From Clostridium paridis (lineage in GTDB: Bacteria > Bacillota > Clostridia > Clostridiales > Clostridiaceae): DNA of 64,000 bases. Of this stretch, positions 8,198-18,545 are shown one piece after another. The position numbers and the translations under genes are program-made. The stretch is from positions 1 to 64,000 of the forward strand of contig NZ_JAESWA010000024.1 in NCBI RefSeq assembly GCF_016765615.1, given 5' to 3'. The first letter of the stretch is position 1. Each line of letters begins with the position of its first letter. The notes under the pieces are model-generated. The model was given only the letters and a program-made list of their open reading frames with translations. It was not told the DNA's origin and searched no databases.

Positions 8198-9664
8198 TCA
8201 AACAGAGGTATTGTTCATAAGTTTTAAGCTGTTAAGTATCACGTCTCCATAAAAATCTTCTTCAATTTCTTGAATATACGATTTTTTAACTATAACCTTG
8301 TTTTTTCTAAACATCGGAACTCTAACAAAATCTTTTTTAGAATTTTCTAAAACTTGACTTTTACTTAAATTTCCATTTCCCTTAGAGCTTTTTAATGATT
8401 CTTCAGTAAATTTATTTGTCATACCACTATCTTCATCAAAATCGTCTATGTACATTGAATAATTGCCTTTTTTTAATTCCTCTATAAGGTCATCCATAGA
8501 AAATAGTTTGTAATATATAATCAAGTTATCTTTTTTTGCTTCTTCTGTCACGTATTTAAGAAATTCCTTATTTGTATCATTATCTTCAGCATATATTGTT
8601 ACACTCTTCAATTCCATTAGTGAGCTTTTAGGTTCACTTCTTAAACTTTTTCCTTCTTTTTCACTATTATCACTGAAGCTTAATACTTGAGTCCCAGATA
8701 TCCTCTCACTAAATTTATCATCAGAAATTAAACCTTGTATATATTCATAAAAATCCTCTCTAAGTTTGGCATCTGAAAATGGACTTTTCTCTTGACAATT
8801 ATAAGCTATAAATTTCACATCATTATATGGATATTCTATAACTTCTTGCCTTTCCCTTAATTTCTGTAAATAGTTAATAGGTGGTTCTTCCATTATATCT
8901 ATTTTATTTGTTTCGAAACTTGCTAATGCATACTCACTATTATTTTGAATTACAAGATTTATTGTGTTAACACCATTATCCTTATTATAATAATATTTAT
9001 TTTTTTCTAATGTAATTATATTTTCTTTTACATCAGATATTTTATATGATCCTGAGTATATAAGATCCTTAAAACTATTCCTGTAATTCTTTAGCTTAGT
9101 AAAGTCTTTTCTTAGTTTGTATTTTGGTAAGGCTAGCGCAGATATAAAATTATCATCTTTAAAGTTTAATCTTATTTTTAAATATTCACCATCTGCCATT
9201 ATAGCTACAGTCTTGTTAAAATCTTTTTTATTCGTGAAATATTCTTTTATTCCATATACTGCTGATAATTCCTTTAAATCATCTAAACTCTTGCAATTAT
9301 CCACATATTCTTTGAAGAAATTAACAAAATCTGTGGACGTTATTTTCTCACCATTACTCCAGTAAATATCTCTTCTTATCTTAAAGGTATATTCTAGCTG
9401 ATTTTTATCGACAGAATAACTATCACTTAATTGTGGAACTATTTTTCCATCTGAACTTTTATAAACTAATCCTTCAAATAAAGCTCCCATTAATGTTCTT
9501 GTTACCGTATCATCATAAGAACTTAAATCATTTGGAATCTTTGATACTCCATAATTAATTTTGTTACTTGGAGAGCCATATTCCTTAGTCTCTTGTACTT
9601 TTTCACAACTAATTAATTGAGAGGAAATCATAATAAAAACTAAAATACATATAATCTTTTTCAA
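8198..9664 (-). CDS. Peptide ABC-transporter-type substrate-binding lipoprotein, orphan
   Basis: Family 5 extracellular solute-binding protein (OppA/DppA type). It has a lipoprotein signal with lipobox LISC and Cys20 as the lipidated residue. Family features are TRTLMGALFEGLVY around residues 59-72, the YTFKIRRDIYWSNGEKITSTDFV segment around 92-114, and EKNKYYYNKD around 220. At 488 aa it is shorter than typical OppA (about 540), with a reduced C-terminal lobe. No permease or ATPase genes adjoin it, so it either feeds a transporter encoded elsewhere or acts as a receptor. The ligand cannot be told from sequence. Confidence 0.85.
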   Translation of the reverse strand: MKKIICILVFIMISSQLISCEKVQETKEYGSPSNKINYGVSKIPNDLSSYDDTVTRTLMGALFEGLVYKSSDGKIVPQLSDSYSVDKNQLEYTFKIRRDIYWSNGEKITSTDFVNFFKEYVDNCKSLDDLKELSAVYGIKEYFTNKKDFNKTVAIMADGEYLKIRLNFKDDNFISALALPKYKLRKDFTKLKNYRNSFKDLIYSGSYKISDVKENIITLEKNKYYYNKDNGVNTINLVIQNNSEYALASFETNKIDIMEEPPINYLQKLRERQEVIEYPYNDVKFIAYNCQEKSPFSDAKLREDFYEYIQGLISDDKFSERISGTQVLSFSDNSEKEGKSLRSEPKSSLMELKSVTIYAEDNDTNKEFLKYVTEEAKKDNLIIYYKLFSMDDLIEELKKGNYSMYIDDFDEDSGMTNKFTEESLKSSKGNGNLSKSQVLENSKKDFVRVPMFRKNKVIVKKSYIQEIEEDFYGDVILNSLKLMNNTSV

Positions 9665-9808
9665 CTAAACTCTCCTCCTTCTCTAAAATATTTCCTTTCT
9701 TGATTATTACCATATATTAAATTTCTAAACTTAAACATATAAAAATATTAAAATAATGATAATAATGGATATAATAAATATAAATATAATTTATTTTTTG
9801 ACCATTCA

Positions 9809-9817
9809 TGGTATAAT
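9809..9817 (+). promoter_or_regulatory. Extended -10 promoter of the small membrane protein
   Basis: TGGTATAAT, a TGn-TATAAT extended -10, lies about 30 bp before the start codon. No good -35 was found. Confidence 0.55.
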
Positions 9818-9846
9818 ATTACTAGGTTTTTTCTGGAGGTATTAGA

Positions 9847-10071
9847 ATGAAGATATTATTAGAAATATTAGGGATATTATCTATGGTAACTGTAATGTTT
9901 GTAGCTATTTGGGGGTTTATAGTTGCTAAACAGGCTTACTCTCAAATTAAATATCAAAATTATTTATTAGAAAAATTAACGCAGAATATTTATCTTCTAG
10001 TTGAGCGTAATGCACAAATAAAAATTAGTAATCCTGAACAAGATATAAATAGTAAAAATGAGTCTATATAA
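9847..10071 (+). CDS. Small single-pass membrane protein, 74 aa
   Basis: Function unknown. One hydrophobic helix at about residues 3-28 (GILSMVTVMFVAIWGFIVA) is followed by a polar, probably cytoplasmic helix with a heptad-like pattern and a hydrophilic tail. A good ribosome site (TGGAGG, 7 bp upstream), an extended -10 promoter and a strong terminator support it as a real, separately transcribed gene despite its size. Confidence 0.75.
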   Translation: MKILLEILGILSMVTVMFVAIWGFIVAKQAYSQIKYQNYLLEKLTQNIYLLVERNAQIKISNPEQDINSKNESI

Positions 10072-10107
10072 ATGAAAAGAGCTTGATTTCTCAAGCTCTT
10101 TTCATTT
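10071..10107. terminator. Bidirectional terminator
   Basis: AAATGAAAAGAGCTTGA / TCAAGCTCTTTTCATTT forms a near-perfect stem between two convergent genes, with T- and A-runs on each side so that it can serve both strands. Confidence 0.85.
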
Positions 10108-10111
10108 ATTC

Positions 10112-11458
10112 TTAAAGACTTCTTATATCTTTCATATCATATCCCTTATCCTGTAATGAATCTATAATTTTATTTAATACAGAATTTTTATCTTGTTCAT
10201 AATTTGGATAACCATCAGTATCCTCATTAAATTTAATATACTTCATTTCTAATCGTGGATGAAAGAATAAGCTAGCCATCACTCCTTTTGGAAGATGCAT
10301 TATCTTATTTTTAATTATATCTCCATTATCTTCTCCATGAACATAATCTAGAGGAGTCCCTATATAAAGACTCTTTCCATTTGGCCTTCTATAAATATTT
10401 GATGTATTTAATTCTGCTCCATTTTCATTCCTATAAGGATTATATATAACTTTAAAATAATCTTCTAAAGCATCATTTTGCTTTTTTGTTATCTTATAAT
10501 GAGGGGCTTCAAAAAATCCTGGTTCTATATCCATTTCTTTTGCAAGCTCCTTAGCCTTTTTAACTCTCTCTATCATATCTCCTATATCCGGGTTTTCAGG
10601 TCCAAATTCTGCACCTATTCCACTTGCATCTTTACCTCTTTGATGGGTATATCCATGTAATCCAATTACTCCACCTTTGTTTTCCAAATAGTCTAATGTA
10701 TAAACTAACTCACTAGTATTCATATCATAGTCTTTAGAAGGATCAACTTCTATGTTTTTTGATGGATCCTCAAATTTAGGTATCCATGCTACAGAAAAAG
10801 GAACTCCTCGTCCTCCTAAATCATCTCCAATAACTCTAAGTGTCTCATAATATAATGAACCCTCAGAGTCCTTGTCAATAGATACATCTTCTAACCTAAT
10901 AAATCCATAGGTATCTATTTTTTTCTGATATTTAGGGAAGTCAGTTTTCTTTCTACTTTTATACGCCTTTATGCTTTTGTCCTTATCATTCCACCTACTT
11001 ACCATATTAAAAGCCTTGGAAAAGTCATTAAAGGTTATATATATTACTCCTTCTTTTTCAATTAAAGGCTTCTTGAACTTTTTTTCTTCATTATCTTTAT
11101 CTACATATGAATTAGAACTCTTATTTATTTTTATTTCTTCATTTAATATATTTACCTTAATTAATCCATCTTCCTCAGTTATTTCCCCTTGTAACCTGTC
11201 AACTAGTTCTGTTAATGGAATATAGTACCTATTCTTCTCTGTATATATAGGTAATGATAAATCCATTTTTTTACCTTCAATATTTAAATCAATCTTTTCC
11301 TTTTCTAAATCAAGTCCTTTAAAATTCTTAATAACCTTTTCCATTGATTTTGAATCATCATTAGCAATTGAACTTGATTGTTGTTTTGTATTACAGCCTA
11401 CAAATAGTAAAGTTGTTAAAACTGTCATACTTAATACTGTTTTTTTTAAATACTTCAT
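10112..11458 (-). CDS. DUF2334 polysaccharide-deacetylase-like lipoprotein
   Basis: Predicted surface lipoprotein with lipobox FVGC and Cys22 lipidated. Residues about 60-170 resemble a copper-amine-oxidase-type N-terminal (stalk) domain (YIPLTELVDRL, YITFNDFSKAF). Residues about 185-440 look like DUF2334, a divergent NodB-type fold, with GLHGYTHQRG, EAPHY and FFHPRLE as likely metal or catalytic motifs. Known relatives are poorly characterised; an envelope polysaccharide substrate is inferred only. It is a single gene ending at a shared terminator. Confidence 0.75.
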   Translation of the reverse strand: MKYLKKTVLSMTVLTTLLFVGCNTKQQSSSIANDDSKSMEKVIKNFKGLDLEKEKIDLNIEGKKMDLSLPIYTEKNRYYIPLTELVDRLQGEITEEDGLIKVNILNEEIKINKSSNSYVDKDNEEKKFKKPLIEKEGVIYITFNDFSKAFNMVSRWNDKDKSIKAYKSRKKTDFPKYQKKIDTYGFIRLEDVSIDKDSEGSLYYETLRVIGDDLGGRGVPFSVAWIPKFEDPSKNIEVDPSKDYDMNTSELVYTLDYLENKGGVIGLHGYTHQRGKDASGIGAEFGPENPDIGDMIERVKKAKELAKEMDIEPGFFEAPHYKITKKQNDALEDYFKVIYNPYRNENGAELNTSNIYRRPNGKSLYIGTPLDYVHGEDNGDIIKNKIMHLPKGVMASLFFHPRLEMKYIKFNEDTDGYPNYEQDKNSVLNKIIDSLQDKGYDMKDIRSL

Positions 11459-11493
11459 ATTTTCCCCCTTATTTTACAATAAAATTATTACGT

Positions 11494-11535
11494 AAAAAGG
11501 CCTAAAGTATTAATAAAATTAATGCTTTAAGCCTT
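11494..11535 (-). terminator. Terminator after the ligA operon
   Basis: The minus-strand hairpin AAGGCTTAAAGCATTAA / TTAATACTTTAGGCCTT is followed by a T run. Confidence 0.8.
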
Positions 11536-11610
11536 AACATTTTACCTATCCTTTAGTAATCATAAAACAATATGTCCCTAAATCTTATGTCAATTTTACC
11601 ATATATTCAC

Positions 11611-13886
<2,276 letters not shown>

Positions 13887-13907
13887 CTAATCTTGAGGTT
13901 ATATCCT

Positions 13908-16172
13908 TTATAATAATTCTAGCGGAGCTATGCTTAATAACAAACTTTTTATTCCTTGTGAATCAAAAGCAATTGTTAATTTCAAATCATCTCCACTTTC
14001 AGAAACACTCACTATAGATCCTATTCCAAATTTGGAATGCTTTACCTTCCTTCCAAGAGATACTTCTTTTTTAGTAAGCATCTTCCCGCTGCTTTCTTCC
14101 AAAGTTTCCTTTAATTTTTTGGCAGCTTCTAATGGATTTTCATAGGTACTACCTGAACCCCTTAATGAATGCGGATTATTATATCCTCTATTATATTGAA
14201 CATAAGATGAATTTCCTTGAGAGAAACTTCCACTAGGCCTTTGTAAATTCACTACTTCTTTTAAATTAGCAGGTATTTCCGCTATAAAATCTGATTGAGG
14301 ATAAGCAACACTTCTACCAAATACTCTTCTAACTTCTGCTGAAGTCATATATAGTATTTCCTTTGCTCTTGTAATTCCTACATAACAAAGTCTTCTTGAC
14401 TCTTCCATCTCCTTTTCTGAGTTAAAGGAAGATTGCCCAGGAAATATGCCATTTTCCATTCCCACCATAAATACTGTAGGGAATTCTAATCCCTTTGCTG
14501 AGTGAACTGTCATCAACACAACTGAATCTGCATCCACATCAAAATTGTCTACATCTTGAACCAATGCTACCTTTTCTAAAAATGCACCTAAAGTTTTATC
14601 TTCGTCATTTTTTTCAAAGTCCACTGCTGCTGATACTAGTTCTTCTAAATTCTCTACCCTGCTTAAATCTTCTGGATTCTTAGAATTTTTAAGATCTTCT
14701 ATATAACCAGTATTCTTAAGTATATCTTCAATTAAATGTGATACTGTTAATGTTTCACTATATTCTATTAATTCTTCCATTAATGCGGTAAATTTATTTA
14801 TGGCTGTTATATTTCTAGCTGATAGACTTGAAATATTTTCTGCTTCTAGCAATGCATCAAATAAAGATATGTCGTTCTCATTTGCAAACTCCATGACTTT
14901 TTCAACTGTTGCATCTCCTATACTTCTCTTAGGGACATTTACTATTCTTCTTAAGTTTATGCTATCAGTAGGATTACTAATAACTTTTAAGTACGCCATT
15001 ATGTCTTTAATTTCTTTTCTATCATAGAACTTTAGCCCACCTATTAATCTATATGGAATACCTCTTTTTATAAAGGTATCTTCAAAAATACGTGACTGAG
15101 CATTTGTTCTATATAAAACTGCAAAGTCTCTATAATTTTTTTCTTCTTTTTTGCCTTTTTCAATTATTGATGCAACAAAACTACTTTCATCGTTATCAGA
15201 AAAAGCTCTATATATTTTAATTTTTTCACCATTCTCAGCTTCCGTTCTAAGTATTTTACTCTTTCTCTCGCTGTTATTTCTAATTACATAGTTTGCTGCC
15301 TCAAGTATGTTTCCCATACTTCTATAGTTTTGTTCTAGTTTAATTATCTTACAGTCTGGATAATCTTTTTCAAAATCAAGTATATTTCTAATATCTGCGC
15401 CTCTCCATTGATAGATGCACTGATCATCATCTCCAACTACACAGATATTTTTATGTTTATTAGCTAAAAGTTTAATAAATTCATATTGTGATTTATTTGT
15501 ATCTTGATACTCATCTACCATAATATATTTAAATTTTCTCTGATAAAATTCTAAAACCTCTGGTTCTTTTTTAAATAACTCTACAGTTTTAAATATTAAA
15601 TCATCAAAATCTAATGCATTATTATCTTTTAACCTTTTCTGATATAGTTCATAAACTCTAGCAATCTTCTCTTCTCTAAAATTATGTTGATGTTCTCTCA
15701 TAAACATAGCTGAAGTTTGTAGATTATCTTTTGCTTTTCCTATTTTAGATAGAACCTCATTTTCTTCAATATCTTTATCGTTTATGTTAAGTTCCTTCAT
15801 GCATTGCTTTACTAATGCTTTTTGATCATAGGAGTCATATATAGTAAAGTCTTTTTTATATCCTAACTTTTCTATTTCTCTTCTCAAAATCCTAACACAA
15901 GTTGAATGAAAAGTTGATATCCACATATTATCTGCTTCATCACCAATTAATGCCTTAACTCTTTCTCGCATTTCTCCTGCTGCTTTATTTGTAAATGTTA
16001 TTGCTAAGATATTATATGATGGTATATTCTTATCTTCAATCATATATGCTATTCTATGAGTTAAAACTCTTGTTTTTCCTGATCCTGCACCTGCTAATAT
16101 TAAAACTTGACCTTCTACTGTTGTAGCTGCTTTATATTGTTCGCTATTTAATAAATTTTTAAGATCCACCAT
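13908..16172 (-). CDS. pcrA: ATP-dependent DNA helicase PcrA (UvrD/Rep family)
   Basis: SF1A 3'-5' helicase used in repair and in clearing replication forks. The Walker A motif LAGAGSGKTRVLTHR is at about residues 28-42; motif II DEYQDTN, motif III GDDDQCIYQWRGAD and motif VI VGITRAKEILY follow in order. A C-terminal Tudor-like segment ends the protein (LGRKVKHSKFGIGSIVSV). The start ATG 16172 has AAGGAG 6 bp upstream; a GTG two codons earlier lies within the ribosome site. pcrA-ligA is a conserved Gram-positive gene pair. Confidence 0.95.
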   Translation of the reverse strand: MVDLKNLLNSEQYKAATTVEGQVLILAGAGSGKTRVLTHRIAYMIEDKNIPSYNILAITFTNKAAGEMRERVKALIGDEADNMWISTFHSTCVRILRREIEKLGYKKDFTIYDSYDQKALVKQCMKELNINDKDIEENEVLSKIGKAKDNLQTSAMFMREHQHNFREEKIARVYELYQKRLKDNNALDFDDLIFKTVELFKKEPEVLEFYQRKFKYIMVDEYQDTNKSQYEFIKLLANKHKNICVVGDDDQCIYQWRGADIRNILDFEKDYPDCKIIKLEQNYRSMGNILEAANYVIRNNSERKSKILRTEAENGEKIKIYRAFSDNDESSFVASIIEKGKKEEKNYRDFAVLYRTNAQSRIFEDTFIKRGIPYRLIGGLKFYDRKEIKDIMAYLKVISNPTDSINLRRIVNVPKRSIGDATVEKVMEFANENDISLFDALLEAENISSLSARNITAINKFTALMEELIEYSETLTVSHLIEDILKNTGYIEDLKNSKNPEDLSRVENLEELVSAAVDFEKNDEDKTLGAFLEKVALVQDVDNFDVDADSVVLMTVHSAKGLEFPTVFMVGMENGIFPGQSSFNSEKEMEESRRLCYVGITRAKEILYMTSAEVRRVFGRSVAYPQSDFIAEIPANLKEVVNLQRPSGSFSQGNSSYVQYNRGYNNPHSLRGSGSTYENPLEAAKKLKETLEESSGKMLTKKEVSLGRKVKHSKFGIGSIVSVSESGDDLKLTIAFDSQGIKSLLLSIAPLELL

Positions 16173-16191
16173 AATCACTCCTTAAAACATC

Positions 16192-16218
16192 AAAAAGAGG
16201 AACATTTATTCCTCTTTT
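16192..16218 (-). terminator. Terminator-like hairpin between yerC and pcrA
   Basis: AAAGAGGAA / TTCCTCTTT with a short loop and TTTTT on the minus strand, just upstream of the pcrA ribosome site. Confidence 0.65.
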
Positions 16219-16302
16219 CATTATAGACCTTATCTAATTATAACATACATGCATATACAACTTAAGTTTTTTATTATAATTTTACAATAAGAAACCTTTA
16301 CA

Positions 16303-16402
16303 GGGTTTTAAGTTCAACTAATAACTTATTCATGCCTGAAAATATCCAGAAGCCAACATTTTCAAACAAGAATAAGTTAAGTTTCCTATAAAAAACCCTA
16401 TA
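16303..16402 (+). repeat. Structured interspersed repeat, copy 2
   Basis: About 100 bp, closest to copy 1 at both ends (GGGTTTTAAGTTCAACTAAT at the left, TATAAAAAACCCTATA at the right). The middle contains TGAAAATAT, the loop CCAGAAGCCA and ACATTTTCA, which pair. The right end lies one base before the stop codon of yerC (16404-16406). Confidence 0.7.
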
Positions 16403-16403
16403 C

Positions 16404-16700
16404 CTATTCACCTAACCTTTTTAAGACAATGTTATACCCATCACTACCATAATTAATGCATTTATTTACTCTGCTAATAGTTGCTGTACTTGCACCAGTT
16501 TCTTTAGCGACCTCAGTATATGTGTTACCATCCTTCAGCATTTTGGCCACTTGAAGTCTTTGTTCAATTGCTTTGATTTCATTAATTGTACATATATCTT
16601 CAAAAAATCTATAACATTCCTCTTCACTTTTAAGACTTAATATTGCTTTCATTAAAAAATCCATTTCTTTACTTTTTAAATTCGAGCTAAAACTACTCAT
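16404..16700 (-). CDS. YerC/YecD family TrpR-like transcriptional regulator
   Basis: 98-aa DNA-binding protein of the TrpR/YerC superfamily. It has EECYRFFEDICTINEIKAIEQRLQVAKML followed by a helix-turn-helix (YTEVAKETGASTATISRVNKCI, about residues 58-79). In B. subtilis yerC also neighbours pcrA-ligA, supporting orthology. The target and co-repressor are not known. It is a single gene; a structured repeat touches its 3' end. Confidence 0.9.
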   Translation of the reverse strand: MSSFSSNLKSKEMDFLMKAILSLKSEEECYRFFEDICTINEIKAIEQRLQVAKMLKDGNTYTEVAKETGASTATISRVNKCINYGSDGYNIVLKRLGE

Positions 16701-16785
16701 AAATTTACTCCTTTATCTATATAAAATTTACACTCTACCATATAATTATATTTTAATAATTTAGTGTAGTAAAGCAAAACTTACG

Positions 16786-16818
16786 CAAAAAAACGCAACC
16801 CTTGGGGCTAGGTTGCGC
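16786..16818 (-). terminator. Terminator after the pseudouridine synthase gene
   Basis: The GC-rich stem CGCAACC / GGTTGCG followed by a T run on the minus strand. Confidence 0.8.
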
Positions 16819-16985
16819 TTTAGCAATAAGCAATAAATAAAAAGGGGGCTATTTATTCCTTTTATTTATCCTTGCAGATTTATTATAGGGTATGATTTAT
16901 GTAATTGCAAGTTATTTTTGAAAAAAAAGTTGTACAAACCTCGAAATATGAATGATTTTAATTCATCCTCTGTAAACGTTCGTAG

Positions 16986-17699
16986 CTATCCCCTTAATAC
17001 TTCAATTTCCTCTTCAGATAGTTCCCTATATTCCCCTTCTTCCAATGTTTCATCAAGGGATAATCCTCCAAATTCTATTCTTTTAAGGTAGACTACTTTT
17101 TTATCTACACTCTCAAACATTCGTTTCACTTGATGATATTTTCCTTCTTGTAATGTTACATATACTTCAGAACCTTCATTATTTGATGATAAAACTTGCA
17201 ATTTTGCACTCATACACTTATATCCATCATCTAATGTTATTCCTTTTTCAAAAGCTTCAACATCTTTTTCATTTACTTCTTTATTTATTTTTGCATAATA
17301 TATCTTATCAACATGATATTTAGGTGAAATAAGTTTATGGTTTAGTTCCCCATCATTTGTTAGTAACAATAATCCAACAGTGTCTTTATCCAATCTTCCT
17401 ACTGGAAACGGCTCAAATATTGCATCTTCTGGATATAATAAGTCTATAATTGTTTCATCATATTTATCAAAAGTTGCAGATACTACTCCTGCTGGTTTGT
17501 TCATCATTAAATAAATGTATTTTTTATAAATAATCTCTTCACCATTAATTATTATTTGTGATTTCTCTGGGTCAACCTGCAAAGAATTATCTTTTGCAAT
17601 TTCTCCATCAATTTTAACTAATCCCTTTTTTATAATTGCTTTTATCTCTTTTCTACTCCCATATCCTAAATTTGAAAGTATCTTATCTAATCTTTCCAT
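16986..17699 (-). CDS. RsuA/RluB-family pseudouridine synthase
   Basis: Isomerises uridine to pseudouridine in rRNA, most likely 16S U516 by its RsuA-like length (237 aa). An S4 RNA-binding domain (MERLDKILSNLGYGSRKEIK) starts the protein, followed by the catalytic motif GRLDKDTVGLLLLTNDG with the nucleophilic Asp at about residue 104. The start ATG 17699 has AGAGGTGA upstream; an upstream extension to 17798 adds unrelated residues and is rejected. Confidence 0.9.
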   Translation of the reverse strand: MERLDKILSNLGYGSRKEIKAIIKKGLVKIDGEIAKDNSLQVDPEKSQIIINGEEIIYKKYIYLMMNKPAGVVSATFDKYDETIIDLLYPEDAIFEPFPVGRLDKDTVGLLLLTNDGELNHKLISPKYHVDKIYYAKINKEVNEKDVEAFEKGITLDDGYKCMSAKLQVLSSNNEGSEVYVTLQEGKYHQVKRMFESVDKKVVYLKRIEFGGLSLDETLEEGEYRELSEEEIEVLRG

Positions 17700-17800
17700 A
17701 ATTATCACCTCTTCTACAATAGTATAATACTGCATTGTAATAGTATAAACTCTGAAAATTATAACATATACATAACCATCTAGCAATTTTATGAACAATA

Positions 17801-17824
17801 AAAAAACTCAGCTTTAGCTGAGTT
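17801..17824 (-). terminator. Terminator of the lytic transglycosylase gene
   Basis: AAACTCAGCT / AGCTGAGTTT followed by seven T on the minus strand. It overlaps the stop region of the gene. Confidence 0.85.
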
Positions 17825-18504
17825 TAAAATCCGTTTCTATAATAACTTTTTATCTTTGTTACATAGTTTTGTGTTTCTGCAGGCATCTTATACAAATCAT
17901 CGGGTGAAGTTACTCCTCTTCTTTGCATAGTTCCACTTCCTGCATTATATGACATTAATGCCATATCTATATTATTATACTTGTCTAATGCATCTTTTAT
18001 CATACTTGTTCCTCTATCGATATTTTCTTGAATATCATAAGGATTTTTTAAACCATCACAGTTAAATGGCATAAGCTGCATTAATCCCATAGCCCCTGCA
18101 CCTGATTTAGCATTTGGATTAAAGTTAGACTCTTGTTTTATAATAGATCTAATTAAATTAGCATCCACTCCAAACTTTTTGGATGCACTTTCAACTGCAT
18201 TTTCAATTTCAATACGACTAGCATTGGTTCCTGTATATTTAGAATCTGCTCCACCAATAGTTAATCCAGTTATGGACTTTAAATTATTTAAATCCTCAAG
18301 TGACAATGAATTAGTATCAATTCTTTGTCCTAATTGGCTATTAAGTGCATCTAATATATCATTATTTTCACCTTTATCCATACTTTCAAGTATACTTTGA
18401 TAAAGTAAATCAAATGTTCCGCTATCTAGATTTCCCGCAACTTGTTTTAGAACTGATGACATCATAGTCATTGCTAGTACTTGCTCTGGTTTATCAACTT
18501 TCAT
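17824..18504 (-). CDS. Lytic transglycosylase (SLT domain), no signal peptide
   Basis: Cleaves peptidoglycan glycan strands. The SLT domain occupies about residues 105-220: IKQESNFNPNAKSGAGAMG with the catalytic Glu, LMQLMP, and MALMSYNAGSG. The first 100 residues are helical and low-complexity, and no export signal is visible. That resembles B. subtilis CwlQ (YjbJ) and rod-associated muramidases, which lack classical signals, so flagellar export is a reasonable but unproven idea. The next gene upstream encodes a multi-repeat protein. Confidence 0.88.
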   Translation of the reverse strand: MKVDKPEQVLAMTMMSSVLKQVAGNLDSGTFDLLYQSILESMDKGENNDILDALNSQLGQRIDTNSLSLEDLNNLKSITGLTIGGADSKYTGTNASRIEIENAVESASKKFGVDANLIRSIIKQESNFNPNAKSGAGAMGLMQLMPFNCDGLKNPYDIQENIDRGTSMIKDALDKYNNIDMALMSYNAGSGTMQRRGVTSPDDLYKMPAETQNYVTKIKSYYRNGF

Positions 18505-18545
18505 ATTTGTTCTCCTTAGCTATTTATAAAAATCTATTATAACTA

